Source: Actinobacteria bacterium HGW-Actinobacteria-4 (lineage in GTDB: Bacteria > Actinomycetota > Actinomycetes > Actinomycetales > Demequinaceae). Taken from it: a stretch of 64,000 bases of DNA. Positions 53,509 to 62,465 of the stretch are shown here, one piece after another (position 1 is the first letter of the stretch; each line of letters starts with the position of its first letter). The translations under genes were made by a program, and so were the position numbers. The notes under the pieces were generated by a model. It searched no databases. It had not been told where the DNA came from and saw only the letters and a list, made by a program, of their open reading frames with translations. The stretch spans positions 1 through 64,000 of the forward strand of contig PHEW01000006.1 in the NCBI GenBank assembly GCA_002841315.1. Reading direction: 5' to 3'.

Positions 53509-55775
53509 AGTTGCTCCAGCACCCCACCATTGCCTTTGTGGCAGCGGGAGTCCTGCTCGCGCTAGCGGTGTCGTCTTTTGTGTCCTTCGCGAAGAGCAGC
53601 AGGGTCCGTACCGCCCGTGACGCGGCGCTCGCCAACGAGCGAGACCTGCGACGCCAGTTTGACGCGGTGATGCAGTCCGCGCGCGACGGCGTGATGATCA
53701 CTACCCAAAGCGGCGAGATCGCTTTGCTTTCCGACGTCGCCGCCACCATCTTGGGCGTGCCGCGTGAGGAAGCGGTGGGACTGTCTTTGGCGCGGTTGCC
53801 CTTGCGCGCCGTCGACGAGCAGATGCGGCCCGTCCTGGTCAACGAGGCGTTCGCTCCCGGCACCGAAGACGAACACCCGCGCGTGCTGGGGGTTCCCGGG
53901 CGCCGCGGCACCGACGATGTGCGATGGATACAGGTGCGTTCCCACACGGTGCCGGACGCTCGCGGAGGCAAGCCGGTCACCGTCACCACGATCATGGACA
54001 CCACTGGCCTTCGCGAAGCGGCCGAGGCGCTAAGCCGGTCCGAGGTGCAGTTCCGCAAGGCCATGGAGAACGCGCCGGTAGGGATGGCGCTCGTGGACCT
54101 CGAGTGGCGCCTCATGGAGGTCAACCGCGCGTTCGCGGAGATGATGGGCTCCACCGTGGCGGCGCTTCGCTCCACCCCGTTCTCTGCGTTGTCACACCCG
54201 CAGGATTTGCAGGCCGAACGCGATCAACTGCAACGCCTCTACGACGGCCACCAGAACCGCTTCTCGCTCGAGAAGCGCTACGTCCGTGCGGACGGCAACG
54301 TGGTGTGGGCCGTCCTCGACGTCGCGCTGGTCCGGTACGCCGGCGGTGCGCCCGATCACTACGTGGTTCAGGTGAGGGACTCGACTGACGACCGCATGCA
54401 CTCCGAGTTGCTCGCGCACCGCGCGATGCACGACCCCCTCACGGGCCTCGCCAACCGCACCCTCCTTCAAGATGTGTTGCAGCAGCTGCTCGACCAGCCC
54501 AACGCCGAGTCTCGCGTGGGAGTCATCGCCGTTGACCTCGATGGGTTCAAAGGGCTCAATGATCGATTCGGCCACTCGACGGGGGACAACGCACTGGTGC
54601 ACGTCGCCGGGGTGTTGCGAACCGCGACAGCGGGTCGGGGGACCGTGTCTCGCTTTGGCGGCGACGAGTTTGTGATCGTGGTGCAGGACGACCACGTGTC
54701 AAGCGCGCTGTTCGAGATCGCCTCTGCCATCCACACCGGTTTGAAGCGGCCACTGCAAGTCAAGCGTCACCAGATCACCCTGCAAGCATCGCTCGGGATC
54801 GCATTGGCCGAAGAAGAGACGATCGCTGGCGGTGCGCCCACGCTACTCAGTGCGGCCGACGCCGCGATGTACCGCGCGAAGGCAGGCGGCAAGAGCCGCA
54901 CTGAGGTCTACGACGTATCCATGCGCACCTCCAACGACTCGCAGTCGGCGCTTGCCGTTGAGCTCGCGAAAGCCATCGACAACGGCGACTTGGTATTGCA
55001 CTATCAGCCCATCTTGGAGCTCGCGTCGCGGACCATCGTGGGTTACGAGGCCCTGGTGCGCTGGCAGCACCCCACCCGCGGACTGCTGCTGCCGGGGGTC
55101 TTCCTGCCGCTCCTTGACGATCGCAAACTCTCCGTGGCACTCGGCACGTCGCTCGTGGATCAGGCTGCGGAGTTCCTCAGCAAGACGCCCAGCGAGGACT
55201 CCTGGGTCTCCGTCAACGTGTCGGCGGACCAGTTGGGGGACTCGGCTTTTGCCGACCGCGTCCTAAGTTCGATTGGCCGCTACCACCTGAGCCCGCAACG
55301 CATCGTCGTCGAGCTCACCGAGGCCTCGCTGGTGGCGCCCAACACCCGCATTCGCCACGAGCTCACCGAGCTACGCAACGCCGGCGTGCCCATCCTGCTC
55401 GACGACTTCGGCACCGGGGTGTCGCCTCTGAGCTATTTGCGCGACCTGCCCGTGTCCGGCGTGAAGCTCGACATGTCCTTCGTGGCGGGCATTCCGGAAG
55501 ACCCTTCCGGCGCGCGCGTGTCGCGGGCTCTCGGCGCACTCGCGCGGGAGCTCGGCCTTGCCACGATTGCCGAAGGCGTGGAGACCGAGGCGCAGGCGGA
55601 GTTCCTGAACCGCTGTGGGTGGCGCTACGGCCAAGGATGGCTGTTCGGCGTGGCCCAGCCAGCATCGGCCGTCTTTGATGCCCCCATGGGGCACACGGCG
55701 AGCCTGATCGACCCCCGCCCTCAGGAACAGAACGACCCCTTCGACCTCCCCGGCAACCAAAGCGTGTTGCGCTAG
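53493..55775 (+). CDS. PAS-GGDEF-EAL cyclic-di-GMP enzyme, membrane-anchored
   Basis: 760-aa protein. One N-terminal helix (TIAFVAAGVLLALAVSSFVSF) anchors it in the membrane. Two PAS domains follow (about 45-165 and 185-295; FRKAMENAPVGMALVDLEWRLMEVN). The GGDEF domain (about 310-470) has the intact active site RFGGDEFVIV (about 387-396). The EAL domain (about 490-735) has YEALVRW, VSVNVSADQL, VELTEAS, DDFGTGVSPLSYL, KLDMSF and EGVETEAQ, so the phosphodiesterase residues also look present. Both synthesis and breakdown of c-di-GMP are possible. ATG 53493 lies 16 bp inside the end of ftsK, implying coupled translation. Confidence 0.93.
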   Translation: MDGLLELLQHPTIAFVAAGVLLALAVSSFVSFAKSSRVRTARDAALANERDLRRQFDAVMQSARDGVMITTQSGEIALLSDVAATILGVPREEAVGLSLARLPLRAVDEQMRPVLVNEAFAPGTEDEHPRVLGVPGRRGTDDVRWIQVRSHTVPDARGGKPVTVTTIMDTTGLREAAEALSRSEVQFRKAMENAPVGMALVDLEWRLMEVNRAFAEMMGSTVAALRSTPFSALSHPQDLQAERDQLQRLYDGHQNRFSLEKRYVRADGNVVWAVLDVALVRYAGGAPDHYVVQVRDSTDDRMHSELLAHRAMHDPLTGLANRTLLQDVLQQLLDQPNAESRVGVIAVDLDGFKGLNDRFGHSTGDNALVHVAGVLRTATAGRGTVSRFGGDEFVIVVQDDHVSSALFEIASAIHTGLKRPLQVKRHQITLQASLGIALAEEETIAGGAPTLLSAADAAMYRAKAGGKSRTEVYDVSMRTSNDSQSALAVELAKAIDNGDLVLHYQPILELASRTIVGYEALVRWQHPTRGLLLPGVFLPLLDDRKLSVALGTSLVDQAAEFLSKTPSEDSWVSVNVSADQLGDSAFADRVLSSIGRYHLSPQRIVVELTEASLVAPNTRIRHELTELRNAGVPILLDDFGTGVSPLSYLRDLPVSGVKLDMSFVAGIPEDPSGARVSRALGALARELGLATIAEGVETEAQAEFLNRCGWRYGQGWLFGVAQPASAVFDAPMGHTASLIDPRPQEQNDPFDLPGNQSVLR

Positions 55776-55820
55776 CGACTACTCTTCGGCGCGTGCCTCT
55801 TGAACCCCGCAGTGCACCGA

Positions 55821-55826
55821 TAGGGT
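55821..55826 (+). promoter_or_regulatory. -10 box TAGGGT, leaderless promoter of pgsA
   Basis: TAGGGT ends 6 nt before GTG 55833. Confidence 0.45.
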
Positions 55827-55832
55827 GAAGGC

Positions 55833-56399
55833 GTGAACGCGACCCTCCCCAACTTGCTCACCACGGCACGCTTGGTCGCGGTGCCTGTGCTGGTGGTACT
55901 GCTTCTGGCCGATGCCGCCGCTGGGGGCATTGCGAGGTGGTGGGCGGTCGCGGTCTTCGTGGTGGCAGCTGCCACCGATTTTCTTGACGGGTACCTCGCG
56001 CGGCGCTGGGGGGTGGTCAGCGAGTTCGGCAAACTTGCCGACCCCATCGCGGACAAGGCCCTGATTCTGAGCGCGCTACTTATGATCGTGATGGTGGACG
56101 GGGTGCCGTGGTGGCCCCTCGCCGTGCTCGCGGTGCGCGAGGTTGCGGTCACGTTGGGGCGGCTCGCCGTGGTCGCGGACGGGGTGATCCCGGCCTCGAA
56201 CGGGGGCAAGGTGAAGACGTTCTTGCAACTCGCCGCCGTGACGTTCTACCTGATTCCCGGTGCTCCAGAGGCGCTCTATGTCGCCGCGTGGTGGTGTCTG
56301 GTGGCCGCTGTGGCGGTCGCATTGGTGACCGGCGTGGACTATGCGGTCAAGATTCGCCGTGCCGCACGGCACCATGCTGAGCGGCTCGATGTTGGTTAG
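55833..56399 (+). CDS. pgsA: CDP-diacylglycerol-glycerol-3-phosphate 3-phosphatidyltransferase-type enzyme
   Basis: 188-aa membrane enzyme of the CDP-alcohol phosphotransferase family, making phosphatidylglycerol phosphate. The active-site motif D-x2-D-G-x2-A-R-x8-G-x3-D-x3-D is seen as DFLDGYLARRW, then SEFGKLADPIADK (about 49-75). Several hydrophobic helices surround it. The location upstream of cinA fits the PgsA assignment. Substrate specificity cannot be told from the motif, which is shared with other phosphatidyltransferases. GTG 55833 is set by the -10 box. The 3' end overlaps cinA slightly. Confidence 0.9.
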   Translation: MNATLPNLLTTARLVAVPVLVVLLLADAAAGGIARWWAVAVFVVAAATDFLDGYLARRWGVVSEFGKLADPIADKALILSALLMIVMVDGVPWWPLAVLAVREVAVTLGRLAVVADGVIPASNGGKVKTFLQLAAVTFYLIPGAPEALYVAAWWCLVAAVAVALVTGVDYAVKIRRAARHHAERLDVG

Positions 56400-56916
56400 T
56401 GACGGCGTGCCTCCCAGCGGCGCTGACCGCGCGCTCGCGGAGGCACGCTCCAGGGGCGTGACCGTCGCGGTGGCAGAGTCGCTTACCGGCGGCTTGGTGT
56501 GTGCGATGCTCACGGAGGCGCCTGGCGCATCCGACGTGGTGAGAGGCGGAGTGGTCGCCTACCAGGTGGATGTCAAACGAGAGGTGCTCGGGGTGCCGGG
56601 CGCGTTGCTCGACGCGCAGGGGCCGGTGTGCGACGACGTTGCCTTCGCGATGGCCGACGGCGTGAAGACCCTACTGCGCGCCAGCGTGGGCATCGCCACG
56701 ACGGGAGTGGCCGGCCCCGAGCCCCACGGGGGGAAGCCACCTGGGCGCGTGCATATCGCCGCCGTTGGGGAGGGCGTGAGACTGGTGCGGCATCATGACC
56801 TTGTGGGAGATCGGATCAGCGTGGTTGCTCAAACCTGTGCGCTGGCGATCGAACTTCTGGGCGAACTCGTGTTGTTAACACCACAGCGGGCCCGTCGCGA
56901 AGGGGAACAACTCTGA
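56389..56916 (+). CDS. cinA: CinA C-terminal domain protein (nicotinamide-nucleotide amidohydrolase type)
   Basis: 175-aa stand-alone CinA amidohydrolase domain, the PncC-like form without the N-terminal COG1058 part. It shows [44 protein letters not shown], the catalytic Ser-Lys region, and [24 protein letters not shown]. Predicted to deamidate NMN in pyridine nucleotide recycling. Starts at 56374 and 56389 are both possible; 56389 overlaps pgsA by 11 bp, and neither has a strong Shine-Dalgarno. Conserved neighbour of pgsA and clgR/recA in Actinobacteria. Confidence 0.92.
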   Translation: MLVSDGVPPSGADRALAEARSRGVTVAVAESLTGGLVCAMLTEAPGASDVVRGGVVAYQVDVKREVLGVPGALLDAQGPVCDDVAFAMADGVKTLLRASVGIATTGVAGPEPHGGKPPGRVHIAAVGEGVRLVRHHDLVGDRISVVAQTCALAIELLGELVLLTPQRARREGEQL

Positions 56917-56974
56917 GGTAATGTGCGTTGTGTCAGACATGGAGCAACTGGGATTTACCAAGCGGAGGGGACGC

Positions 56975-57286
56975 ATGCCTATTCTTCGGAACGAGATTGG
57001 CGACGTTCTTCGCGACGCGCGCCTTCTTCAGGGCAAGACGCTACGCGACATCTCTTCTGGTGCCCGCGTGTCTTTGGGCTACTTGTCTGAGGTAGAACGC
57101 GGTCAGAAGGAAGCCTCCTCGGAGTTGCTGTCCTCAATCTGCGACGCCCTCGACGTTCCGATGTCAGCGATCCTGCGTGAAGTCTCAGACCGGTTCGAGA
57201 CCGCCGAATCGCTCGAGAACGTCGCCGTCATGCCGTCCATCCCGGATACCGTTCCGGAGCTGCTCAGCTCTATGCGCGCCCGCTAG
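56975..57286 (+). CDS. clgR: ClgR-type XRE family transcriptional regulator
   Basis: 103-aa regulator with one HTH_3 domain: [69 protein letters not shown]. This matches ClgR, the activator of clp protease and related genes in Corynebacterium, Streptomyces and Bifidobacterium, which is encoded at this place beside cinA and recA. ATG 56975 has a strong GGAGGGG at 56964-56970. An upstream GTG (56930), 5 nt behind a TAATGT box, could give a longer, leaderless form with 15 extra residues. Confidence 0.93.
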   Translation: MPILRNEIGDVLRDARLLQGKTLRDISSGARVSLGYLSEVERGQKEASSELLSSICDALDVPMSAILREVSDRFETAESLENVAVMPSIPDTVPELLSSMRAR

Positions 57287-57316
57287 GGCCACCCTCCTCC
57301 CGGACCGGGCCGATCC

Positions 57317-57550
57317 ATGCGCCTCAGTGAGTTCTGGGAACTTGTTGACGAAGTCTTTGGCAAGGAGTACTCGCGATCGCTCGCGCGTGACCTGCACCTC
57401 AATGCGCTCAACTCTTTGACCTGCCTCGAGGCGCTTGAGGCGGGCACTGACCCGCGCGACGTGTGGCATGCGCTGTGCGATCAGATGGAGATTCCGAGGG
57501 ATCAGCGCGACGGCGGGGATCGTAAGCGCTTGGTGCCGCCGCCGCGTTAA
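57317..57550 (+). CDS. DUF3046 family protein
   Basis: 77-aa acidic protein starting MRLSEFWELVDEVFGKEYSRSLARDLHL and containing SLTCLEALEAGTDPRDVWHALC, the DUF3046 signature. Found between clgR and recA across Actinobacteria, which supports it as a real gene. Function unknown. No good Shine-Dalgarno precedes ATG 57317; it starts 30 bp after clgR and is probably co-transcribed with it. Confidence 0.9.
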   Translation: MRLSEFWELVDEVFGKEYSRSLARDLHLNALNSLTCLEALEAGTDPRDVWHALCDQMEIPRDQRDGGDRKRLVPPPR

Positions 57551-57598
57551 CGTGGAGTCGTAGGTGGCGCGACACGCGACACGGCGTGTTGCAACCAT

Positions 57599-57614
57599 TC
57601 GAACGTATGTTCGG
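57599..57614 (+). promoter_or_regulatory. LexA-binding site (SOS box) of recA
   Basis: TCGAAC-GTAT-GTTCGG is a near-perfect actinobacterial/Bacillus-type SOS box (consensus CGAAC-N4-GTTCG). It directly precedes the -10 box, so LexA binding would block RNA polymerase. Confidence 0.9.
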
Positions 57615-57615
57615 T

Positions 57616-57621
57616 TACTGT
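57616..57621 (+). promoter_or_regulatory. -10 box TACTGT of recA
   Basis: TACTGT lies one base behind the SOS box. TTGCAA at 57589-57594 is a possible -35, but 21 bp away. The recA leader would be about 145 nt. Nothing else is recognisable in the 221-bp gap before recA. Confidence 0.5.
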
Positions 57622-57771
57622 GGTGCACAGGACGTGGTGAAGCACCGATTCTCCTCACGGAGTGTCGCTGTCGGAACCAATGTCAGAGGCGCGTCATAGC
57701 GTCGTTTCTGGAAGAGGCGGCACTCGTCTCACGACACGGCAGTAATGCCACTGACGGATGGGAAGCAGACC

Positions 57772-58917
57772 ATGGCACAAGCACCAGATCGCTCCAAGGC
57801 ACTTGAAGCGGCACTCGGGCAAATCGACCGGCAGTTCGGCAAGGGCTCGGCGATGCGCCTGGGCGATGACGAGCGTGTGGCCATCGCGGCCATCCCTACC
57901 GGCTCGATTGCCCTCGACATCGCGCTGGGCGTTGGCGGTCTACCTCGCGGGCGCATCGTCGAGATCTACGGCCCGGAGTCTTCAGGAAAGACCACCGTCG
58001 CTCTTCACGCGGTCGCGAGCATGCAGAAGCAGGGTGGCACTGCGGCGTTCATCGACGCTGAGCACGCTCTCGACCCCCAGTACGCACGCAATCTTGGCGT
58101 GGACATCGACAACCTGATCGTCTCTCAGCCCGACACGGGGGAGCAGGCGCTTGAGATTGCCGACATCCTGATCCGCTCCGGCGGTGTGGACGTCATCGTG
58201 ATCGACTCGGTTGCGGCACTTGTGCCCAAGGCCGAGATCGAGGGCGAGATGGGCGACAGCCATGTCGGCCTGCAGGCGCGACTGATGTCGCAGGCGCTAC
58301 GCAAGATGACCGGTGCCATCAGCAACACCGGCACCACGGTGATCTTCATCAACCAGCTGCGTGAGAAGATCGGCGTGTTCTTCGGTTCTCCAGAGACCAC
58401 TACCGGTGGCAAGGCACTCAAGTTCTACGCGTCCGTCCGCATCGACGTGCGCCGCATCGAGACCCTCAAAGAGGGCACCGAGGCCGTCGCCAACCGCACC
58501 CGCGCCAAGGTCGTCAAGAACAAGGTCGCGCCTCCGTTCAAGCAGGCCGAGTTCGACATCGTCTACGGCCACGGCATCTCCAAGGAGGGCGGCATCATCG
58601 ACCTCGGGGTGGAGCACGGCTTCGTCAAGAAATCGGGGGCTTGGTACACGTACGGCAGCGACCAGCTCGGTCAGGGCAAAGAGAACTCTCGTAAGTTCCT
58701 CATCGACAACCCGGAACTGGCCGACGAGATCGAGCAGAAGATCAAGTCCAAGTTGGGTGTGGGACCAGTGATTATTGACCTCGATGCGCAGACGCCTGCC
58801 GTTGCTCCTGAGGACGACGTCCAGCTCCCGCCCGTGGACATCGACAAGGAACCGTCCATCGATGCCCTTGGCGGCACCCCCAAGGAAGATGCGAAGAAGG
58901 AAGACGCCACCTTCTAG
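57772..58917 (+). CDS. recA: RecA recombinase
   Basis: 381-aa DNA recombinase and LexA co-protease. Walker [10 protein letters not shown] (about 67-75), Walker [14 protein letters not shown], loop L1 [23 protein letters not shown] and loop L2 [28 protein letters not shown] are all intact; the C-terminal tail is acidic as usual. ATG 57772 gives the normal N-terminus [19 protein letters not shown]; an ATG nine codons upstream is in frame but atypical. LexA box and recX downstream (2-bp gap) show SOS control. Confidence 0.98.
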   Translation: MAQAPDRSKALEAALGQIDRQFGKGSAMRLGDDERVAIAAIPTGSIALDIALGVGGLPRGRIVEIYGPESSGKTTVALHAVASMQKQGGTAAFIDAEHALDPQYARNLGVDIDNLIVSQPDTGEQALEIADILIRSGGVDVIVIDSVAALVPKAEIEGEMGDSHVGLQARLMSQALRKMTGAISNTGTTVIFINQLREKIGVFFGSPETTTGGKALKFYASVRIDVRRIETLKEGTEAVANRTRAKVVKNKVAPPFKQAEFDIVYGHGISKEGGIIDLGVEHGFVKKSGAWYTYGSDQLGQGKENSRKFLIDNPELADEIEQKIKSKLGVGPVIIDLDAQTPAVAPEDDVQLPPVDIDKEPSIDALGGTPKEDAKKEDATF

Positions 58918-58919
58918 CC

Positions 58920-59456
58920 ATGGCTGCACACAATCGGCAGGGTTCCGCGACCACGACATCAACGGACCCTGCCGAACGTGCGCGTGCGATCGCACTGAAC
59001 TACCTCAACCACTCACCGCGATCTTCAGGACAATTGCGCGCGAAGCTGCTGGCGCAAGAGGTTGAGCCCGCGATCGTGGAACTCATCATCGAGCGCTACA
59101 TCGAGGTGGGGCTCCTGGACGATGCCGCGCTGGCGGCGACCATCGCGCGCACACGGCACTCCGAGCGTGGACTTTCGCGACGCGCCATCGCGTCCGAACT
59201 CCAGCGCAAGGGGTTCGCGCAGCAGCACGTGAGGGGAGCCCTCGCTGAGATCGCTGAGGAAGATGAGTGGGCCGCGGCACAAGAACTCGCCGCGAAGCGT
59301 TGGAACCGACTAGAAGGCCACTCGGATGATGTGCGCACGCGCCGAGTGGTTGGATTGCTGGGCCGCAAGGGTTACGGTCCTAATATTGCGTTTGCGGTCG
59401 TGAAAGGTCTCATTGGTGCCGATATCAAGGATGTCGAGCCCAACACTGACGTCTAA
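58920..59456 (+). CDS. recX: Regulatory protein RecX
   Basis: 178-aa helical protein that binds and restrains RecA filaments. Family repeats are visible: ALNYLNHSPRSSGQLRAKLLAQEVEPAIVELIIERYIEVGLLDDAALA, then SERGLSRRAIASELQRKGFAQQHVRGAL, and VVGLLGRKGYGPNIAFAVVKGLI. Starts 2 bp after recA and is surely co-transcribed under LexA control. Confidence 0.95.
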   Translation: MAAHNRQGSATTTSTDPAERARAIALNYLNHSPRSSGQLRAKLLAQEVEPAIVELIIERYIEVGLLDDAALAATIARTRHSERGLSRRAIASELQRKGFAQQHVRGALAEIAEEDEWAAAQELAAKRWNRLEGHSDDVRTRRVVGLLGRKGYGPNIAFAVVKGLIGADIKDVEPNTDV

Positions 59457-59465
59457 GGGGGATGA

Positions 59466-60932
59466 GTGGAACAGCCCATCCTCTTTGTGATGCTCCTGGG
59501 GGCATGCCTCGTTGCCCTGCTCCTGGTGCAGTTTGCCCGCAAGGAAGCAGCCGCTGAGCGTGAGGCTGCTCACCGCGACGCCGACACCATGCGCGACGAG
59601 GCACGCTCGCTCTTGTTCGAGGCTCAACGGCGTGAAGAGCGAGTCGCACAGCGAGAAAAAGAGTTGTCGGCCGACCAGCGCAACGCACAAATGTATGCGC
59701 GGGGTCTCGACGAGCGCGTCGCTGTCATCGCCCGCGACGAGAAGCGTTTGCTTGCTGACCGCGACAAACTCAACGCGGAGCACGATCAGGCGCTGGCGGA
59801 CCTCGCGCAACTGGATCCGGCGGAGGCCAAAGAGCGGCTCATCGTACAGCTGACCGAACGCGCACGCGCCGATGCCGCTACGACGATTCGTCGTATCGAG
59901 AAGCGCGCCGTCGAGGACGCTGAAGAGCAAGCCCGCCGCATCCTCGTGGATGCGATGCAACGCCAGGCCTCGCCCACCACCGCTCAGAACTCAGTGACGT
60001 GGTTTGACCTTCCGTCGGAAGAAATGAAGGGCCGCATCATTGGTCGTGAGGGCCGCAATATTCGCGCCTTCGAAGCGCTCACCGGTGTCAACATCATCGT
60101 TGACGAGGGAGTGACAGGTGTACAGCTGTCCTCGTTTGACGTGGAGCGGCGGGAGATAGCACAGGTGACGCTCCAAACCCTCGTTGCGGACGGCCGGATC
60201 CAGCCGCAGCGCGTTGAAGCCGCCTATGCCAAGGCGCTTGCGCACGCGGGCGAGCGGCACCTCAACGCAGGTCTAGACGCAGTAGACGCGGCGAACGTGT
60301 CCGGGGTGCCTCAGGCGATGGTCGAGACGCTTGGTCGATTGCGACTGCGGACTTCGTACGGGCAGAACGTTCTGTCTCACCTGGTCGAGACCTCACAGAT
60401 TGCCGCCCAGATCGCCACGTCGGTGGGAGCGGATGTCGAGCTGGCGCGACGGGCCGCGCTCTTGCACGACATCGGTAAGGCCTTCACTCACGAGCAGGAA
60501 GGAACTCACGCCACCCTCGGCGCACAGTTCGCTCAGGAGCACGGCGAGCCTCCGCTCGTGGTCAACGCGATCGCTGCTCACCATGACGAGGTTGCCCAAG
60601 AGTCCATCGAAGCCGTGATTGTGCAGGTCGCCGACGCCGTCTCTGCTTCACGCCCAGGGGCGCGGCGCGAAGATGTGGACGCCTACGTGGAGCGCATGGG
60701 CAACCTTGAGGCGTTGGTGGGGGACTACGCGGGCGTGAGCAAGGTCGTGGCAATGGCCGCCGGTCGCGAAGTGCGGGTGATCGTGGAACCAAGCGAGATC
60801 GACGATGCCGGAACCGTCCAGTTAGCGCGTACCATTGCTGAACGGATCCATGCCGACTTCAACGTGCCCGGGGAGATCAGAGTGACTGTGATTCGCGAAC
60901 TGCGTGCAGACGCCGTCGCGGGCGAGGCATGA
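59466..60932 (+). CDS. rny: Ribonuclease Y
   Basis: 488-aa membrane-anchored endoribonuclease initiating mRNA decay. An N-terminal helix ([20 protein letters not shown]) is followed by a long charged coiled coil (about 25-165), a KH domain ([28 protein letters not shown]) and the HD domain with [26 protein letters not shown] and [12 protein letters not shown] 59466 has AAGGGGGA just upstream. RNase Y at this position between recX and miaB is also known from Bifidobacterium. ATGA overlap with miaB. Confidence 0.95.
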   Translation: MEQPILFVMLLGACLVALLLVQFARKEAAAEREAAHRDADTMRDEARSLLFEAQRREERVAQREKELSADQRNAQMYARGLDERVAVIARDEKRLLADRDKLNAEHDQALADLAQLDPAEAKERLIVQLTERARADAATTIRRIEKRAVEDAEEQARRILVDAMQRQASPTTAQNSVTWFDLPSEEMKGRIIGREGRNIRAFEALTGVNIIVDEGVTGVQLSSFDVERREIAQVTLQTLVADGRIQPQRVEAAYAKALAHAGERHLNAGLDAVDAANVSGVPQAMVETLGRLRLRTSYGQNVLSHLVETSQIAAQIATSVGADVELARRAALLHDIGKAFTHEQEGTHATLGAQFAQEHGEPPLVVNAIAAHHDEVAQESIEAVIVQVADAVSASRPGARREDVDAYVERMGNLEALVGDYAGVSKVVAMAAGREVRVIVEPSEIDDAGTVQLARTIAERIHADFNVPGEIRVTVIRELRADAVAGEA

Positions 60933-62455
60933 CCGCGACCCTTCTGGCCCCGACGTACCTGGTGAAAACGCTCGGCTGCCAGATGAACATCCACGACTCC
61001 GAGCACATGGCCGGTTTGCTTGAGGGTGCTGGCTACATTGCCGCAGACCCCGGCGCGGACGTCGCAGACGTGGTGGTCATCAACACCTGCGCAGTACGGG
61101 AGAACGCCGCAGGCAAGCTGTACGGAAACCTGGGCTACCTAGCCTCCGTCAAGCGCAAGCGCCCCGGGATGCAGATAGCTGTTGGCGGTTGCCTCGCGCA
61201 GAAAGACCGCGGGGACATCGTGGAACGGGCACCCTGGGTAGACGTGGTGTTCGGCACCCACAACATCGATGTGCTTCCGGTATTGCTGGAACGGGCCCGG
61301 CACAACAACGCCGCTCAGGTCGAGATCGAAGAGTCTCTGAAGGTGTTCCCCTCGACGCTGCCATCCCGCAGGGATGCCATCGCCTCGGGATGGGTGTCAA
61401 TCTCCGTGGGCTGCAACAATACGTGCACCTTCTGCATCGTCCCGTCACTGCGCGGCAAGGAACGTGACCGCAGGCCCGGAGAGATCCTCGCCGAGGTGCA
61501 GGCGCTGGTGTCGCAGGGTGCGATCGAGGTCACTTTGCTGGGGCAGAATGTCAACTCGTACGGCGTGGAGTTCGGGGACAGGGGAGCCTTCGCCAAGCTG
61601 CTCCGCGCATGCGGTCAGATCGACGGCCTCGAGCGCGTGCGCTTCACGTCTCCACACCCGGCCGCCTTCACTGATGACGTGATCGACGCGATGGCTGAGA
61701 CCCCCACCGTGATGCCCAGTTTGCACATGCCGTTGCAGTCGGGCTCCGATAGCGTGCTGCGCGCGATGCGTCGCTCGTACCGAGCCTCGAAGTTCTTGGG
61801 GATTCTCGACAAGGTGCGCACCGCAATGCCCGATGCCGCCATCACGACGGACATCATCGTCGGCTTTCCAGGGGAGACAGAGGCAGACTTCCTCGACACC
61901 ATGAGCGTGGTCGAACAGGCACGATTCGCGAGCGCCTTCACGTTCCAGTACTCGCCACGGCCCGGCACCCCGGCCTTTGAGTTGCCGCCGGTTCCCAAAG
62001 AGGTGGTTCAGGAGCGGTTCGACCGGCTCCTGAACCTGCAACGAGAGATCTCACGGCAAGAGAACGCGGCGCTCGAAGGCAGGGTGGTGGAAGTGCTCGT
62101 GCTTGATGGCGGGGGCCGCAAGGACGGGACATCGACGCGACTCAACGGGCGCGCACCCGACAACCGCCTGGTTCACTTCGCGGTAGCGCCGGGAGCTGAC
62201 GTCCCGAGGCCGGGCGATCTGGTCACGGTTGCGGTCACTCATGGTGCACCGTCCCACTTGGTTGCCGACTCCGCCCTCGACGGCGGCACCTACGCGGTGC
62301 GCCGGACCAAGGCGGGAGACGTGTGGGAGGCGGTCGCTGCCGGGGAACACTCGCATGGTGGTGGCGGATGTGGCGACGCGTGCGGCACCTCGAACGGCGC
62401 GATTCCCGGCCCCGTCAACGTGGGACTGCCCACGCTACGGTCCGTTAGCGCGTGA
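60929..62455 (+). CDS. miaB: tRNA-2-methylthio-N6-dimethylallyladenosine synthase MiaB
   Basis: 508-aa radical-SAM methylthiotransferase modifying A37 of tRNAs. The N-terminal UPF0004 cysteines are C17 (KTLGCQMN), C54 (INTCAVREN) and C88 (VGGCLAQKD). The radical-SAM cluster is C162-x3-C166-x2-C169 ([12 protein letters not shown]). A TRAM domain follows. The extra C-terminal tail contains [13 protein letters not shown], a possible metal-binding motif. It lies directly upstream of miaA, the enzyme making its substrate. ATG 60929 overlaps the rny stop. Confidence 0.96.
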   Translation: MTATLLAPTYLVKTLGCQMNIHDSEHMAGLLEGAGYIAADPGADVADVVVINTCAVRENAAGKLYGNLGYLASVKRKRPGMQIAVGGCLAQKDRGDIVERAPWVDVVFGTHNIDVLPVLLERARHNNAAQVEIEESLKVFPSTLPSRRDAIASGWVSISVGCNNTCTFCIVPSLRGKERDRRPGEILAEVQALVSQGAIEVTLLGQNVNSYGVEFGDRGAFAKLLRACGQIDGLERVRFTSPHPAAFTDDVIDAMAETPTVMPSLHMPLQSGSDSVLRAMRRSYRASKFLGILDKVRTAMPDAAITTDIIVGFPGETEADFLDTMSVVEQARFASAFTFQYSPRPGTPAFELPPVPKEVVQERFDRLLNLQREISRQENAALEGRVVEVLVLDGGGRKDGTSTRLNGRAPDNRLVHFAVAPGADVPRPGDLVTVAVTHGAPSHLVADSALDGGTYAVRRTKAGDVWEAVAAGEHSHGGGGCGDACGTSNGAIPGPVNVGLPTLRSVSA

Positions 62456-62465
62456 GGCGGGCTCG

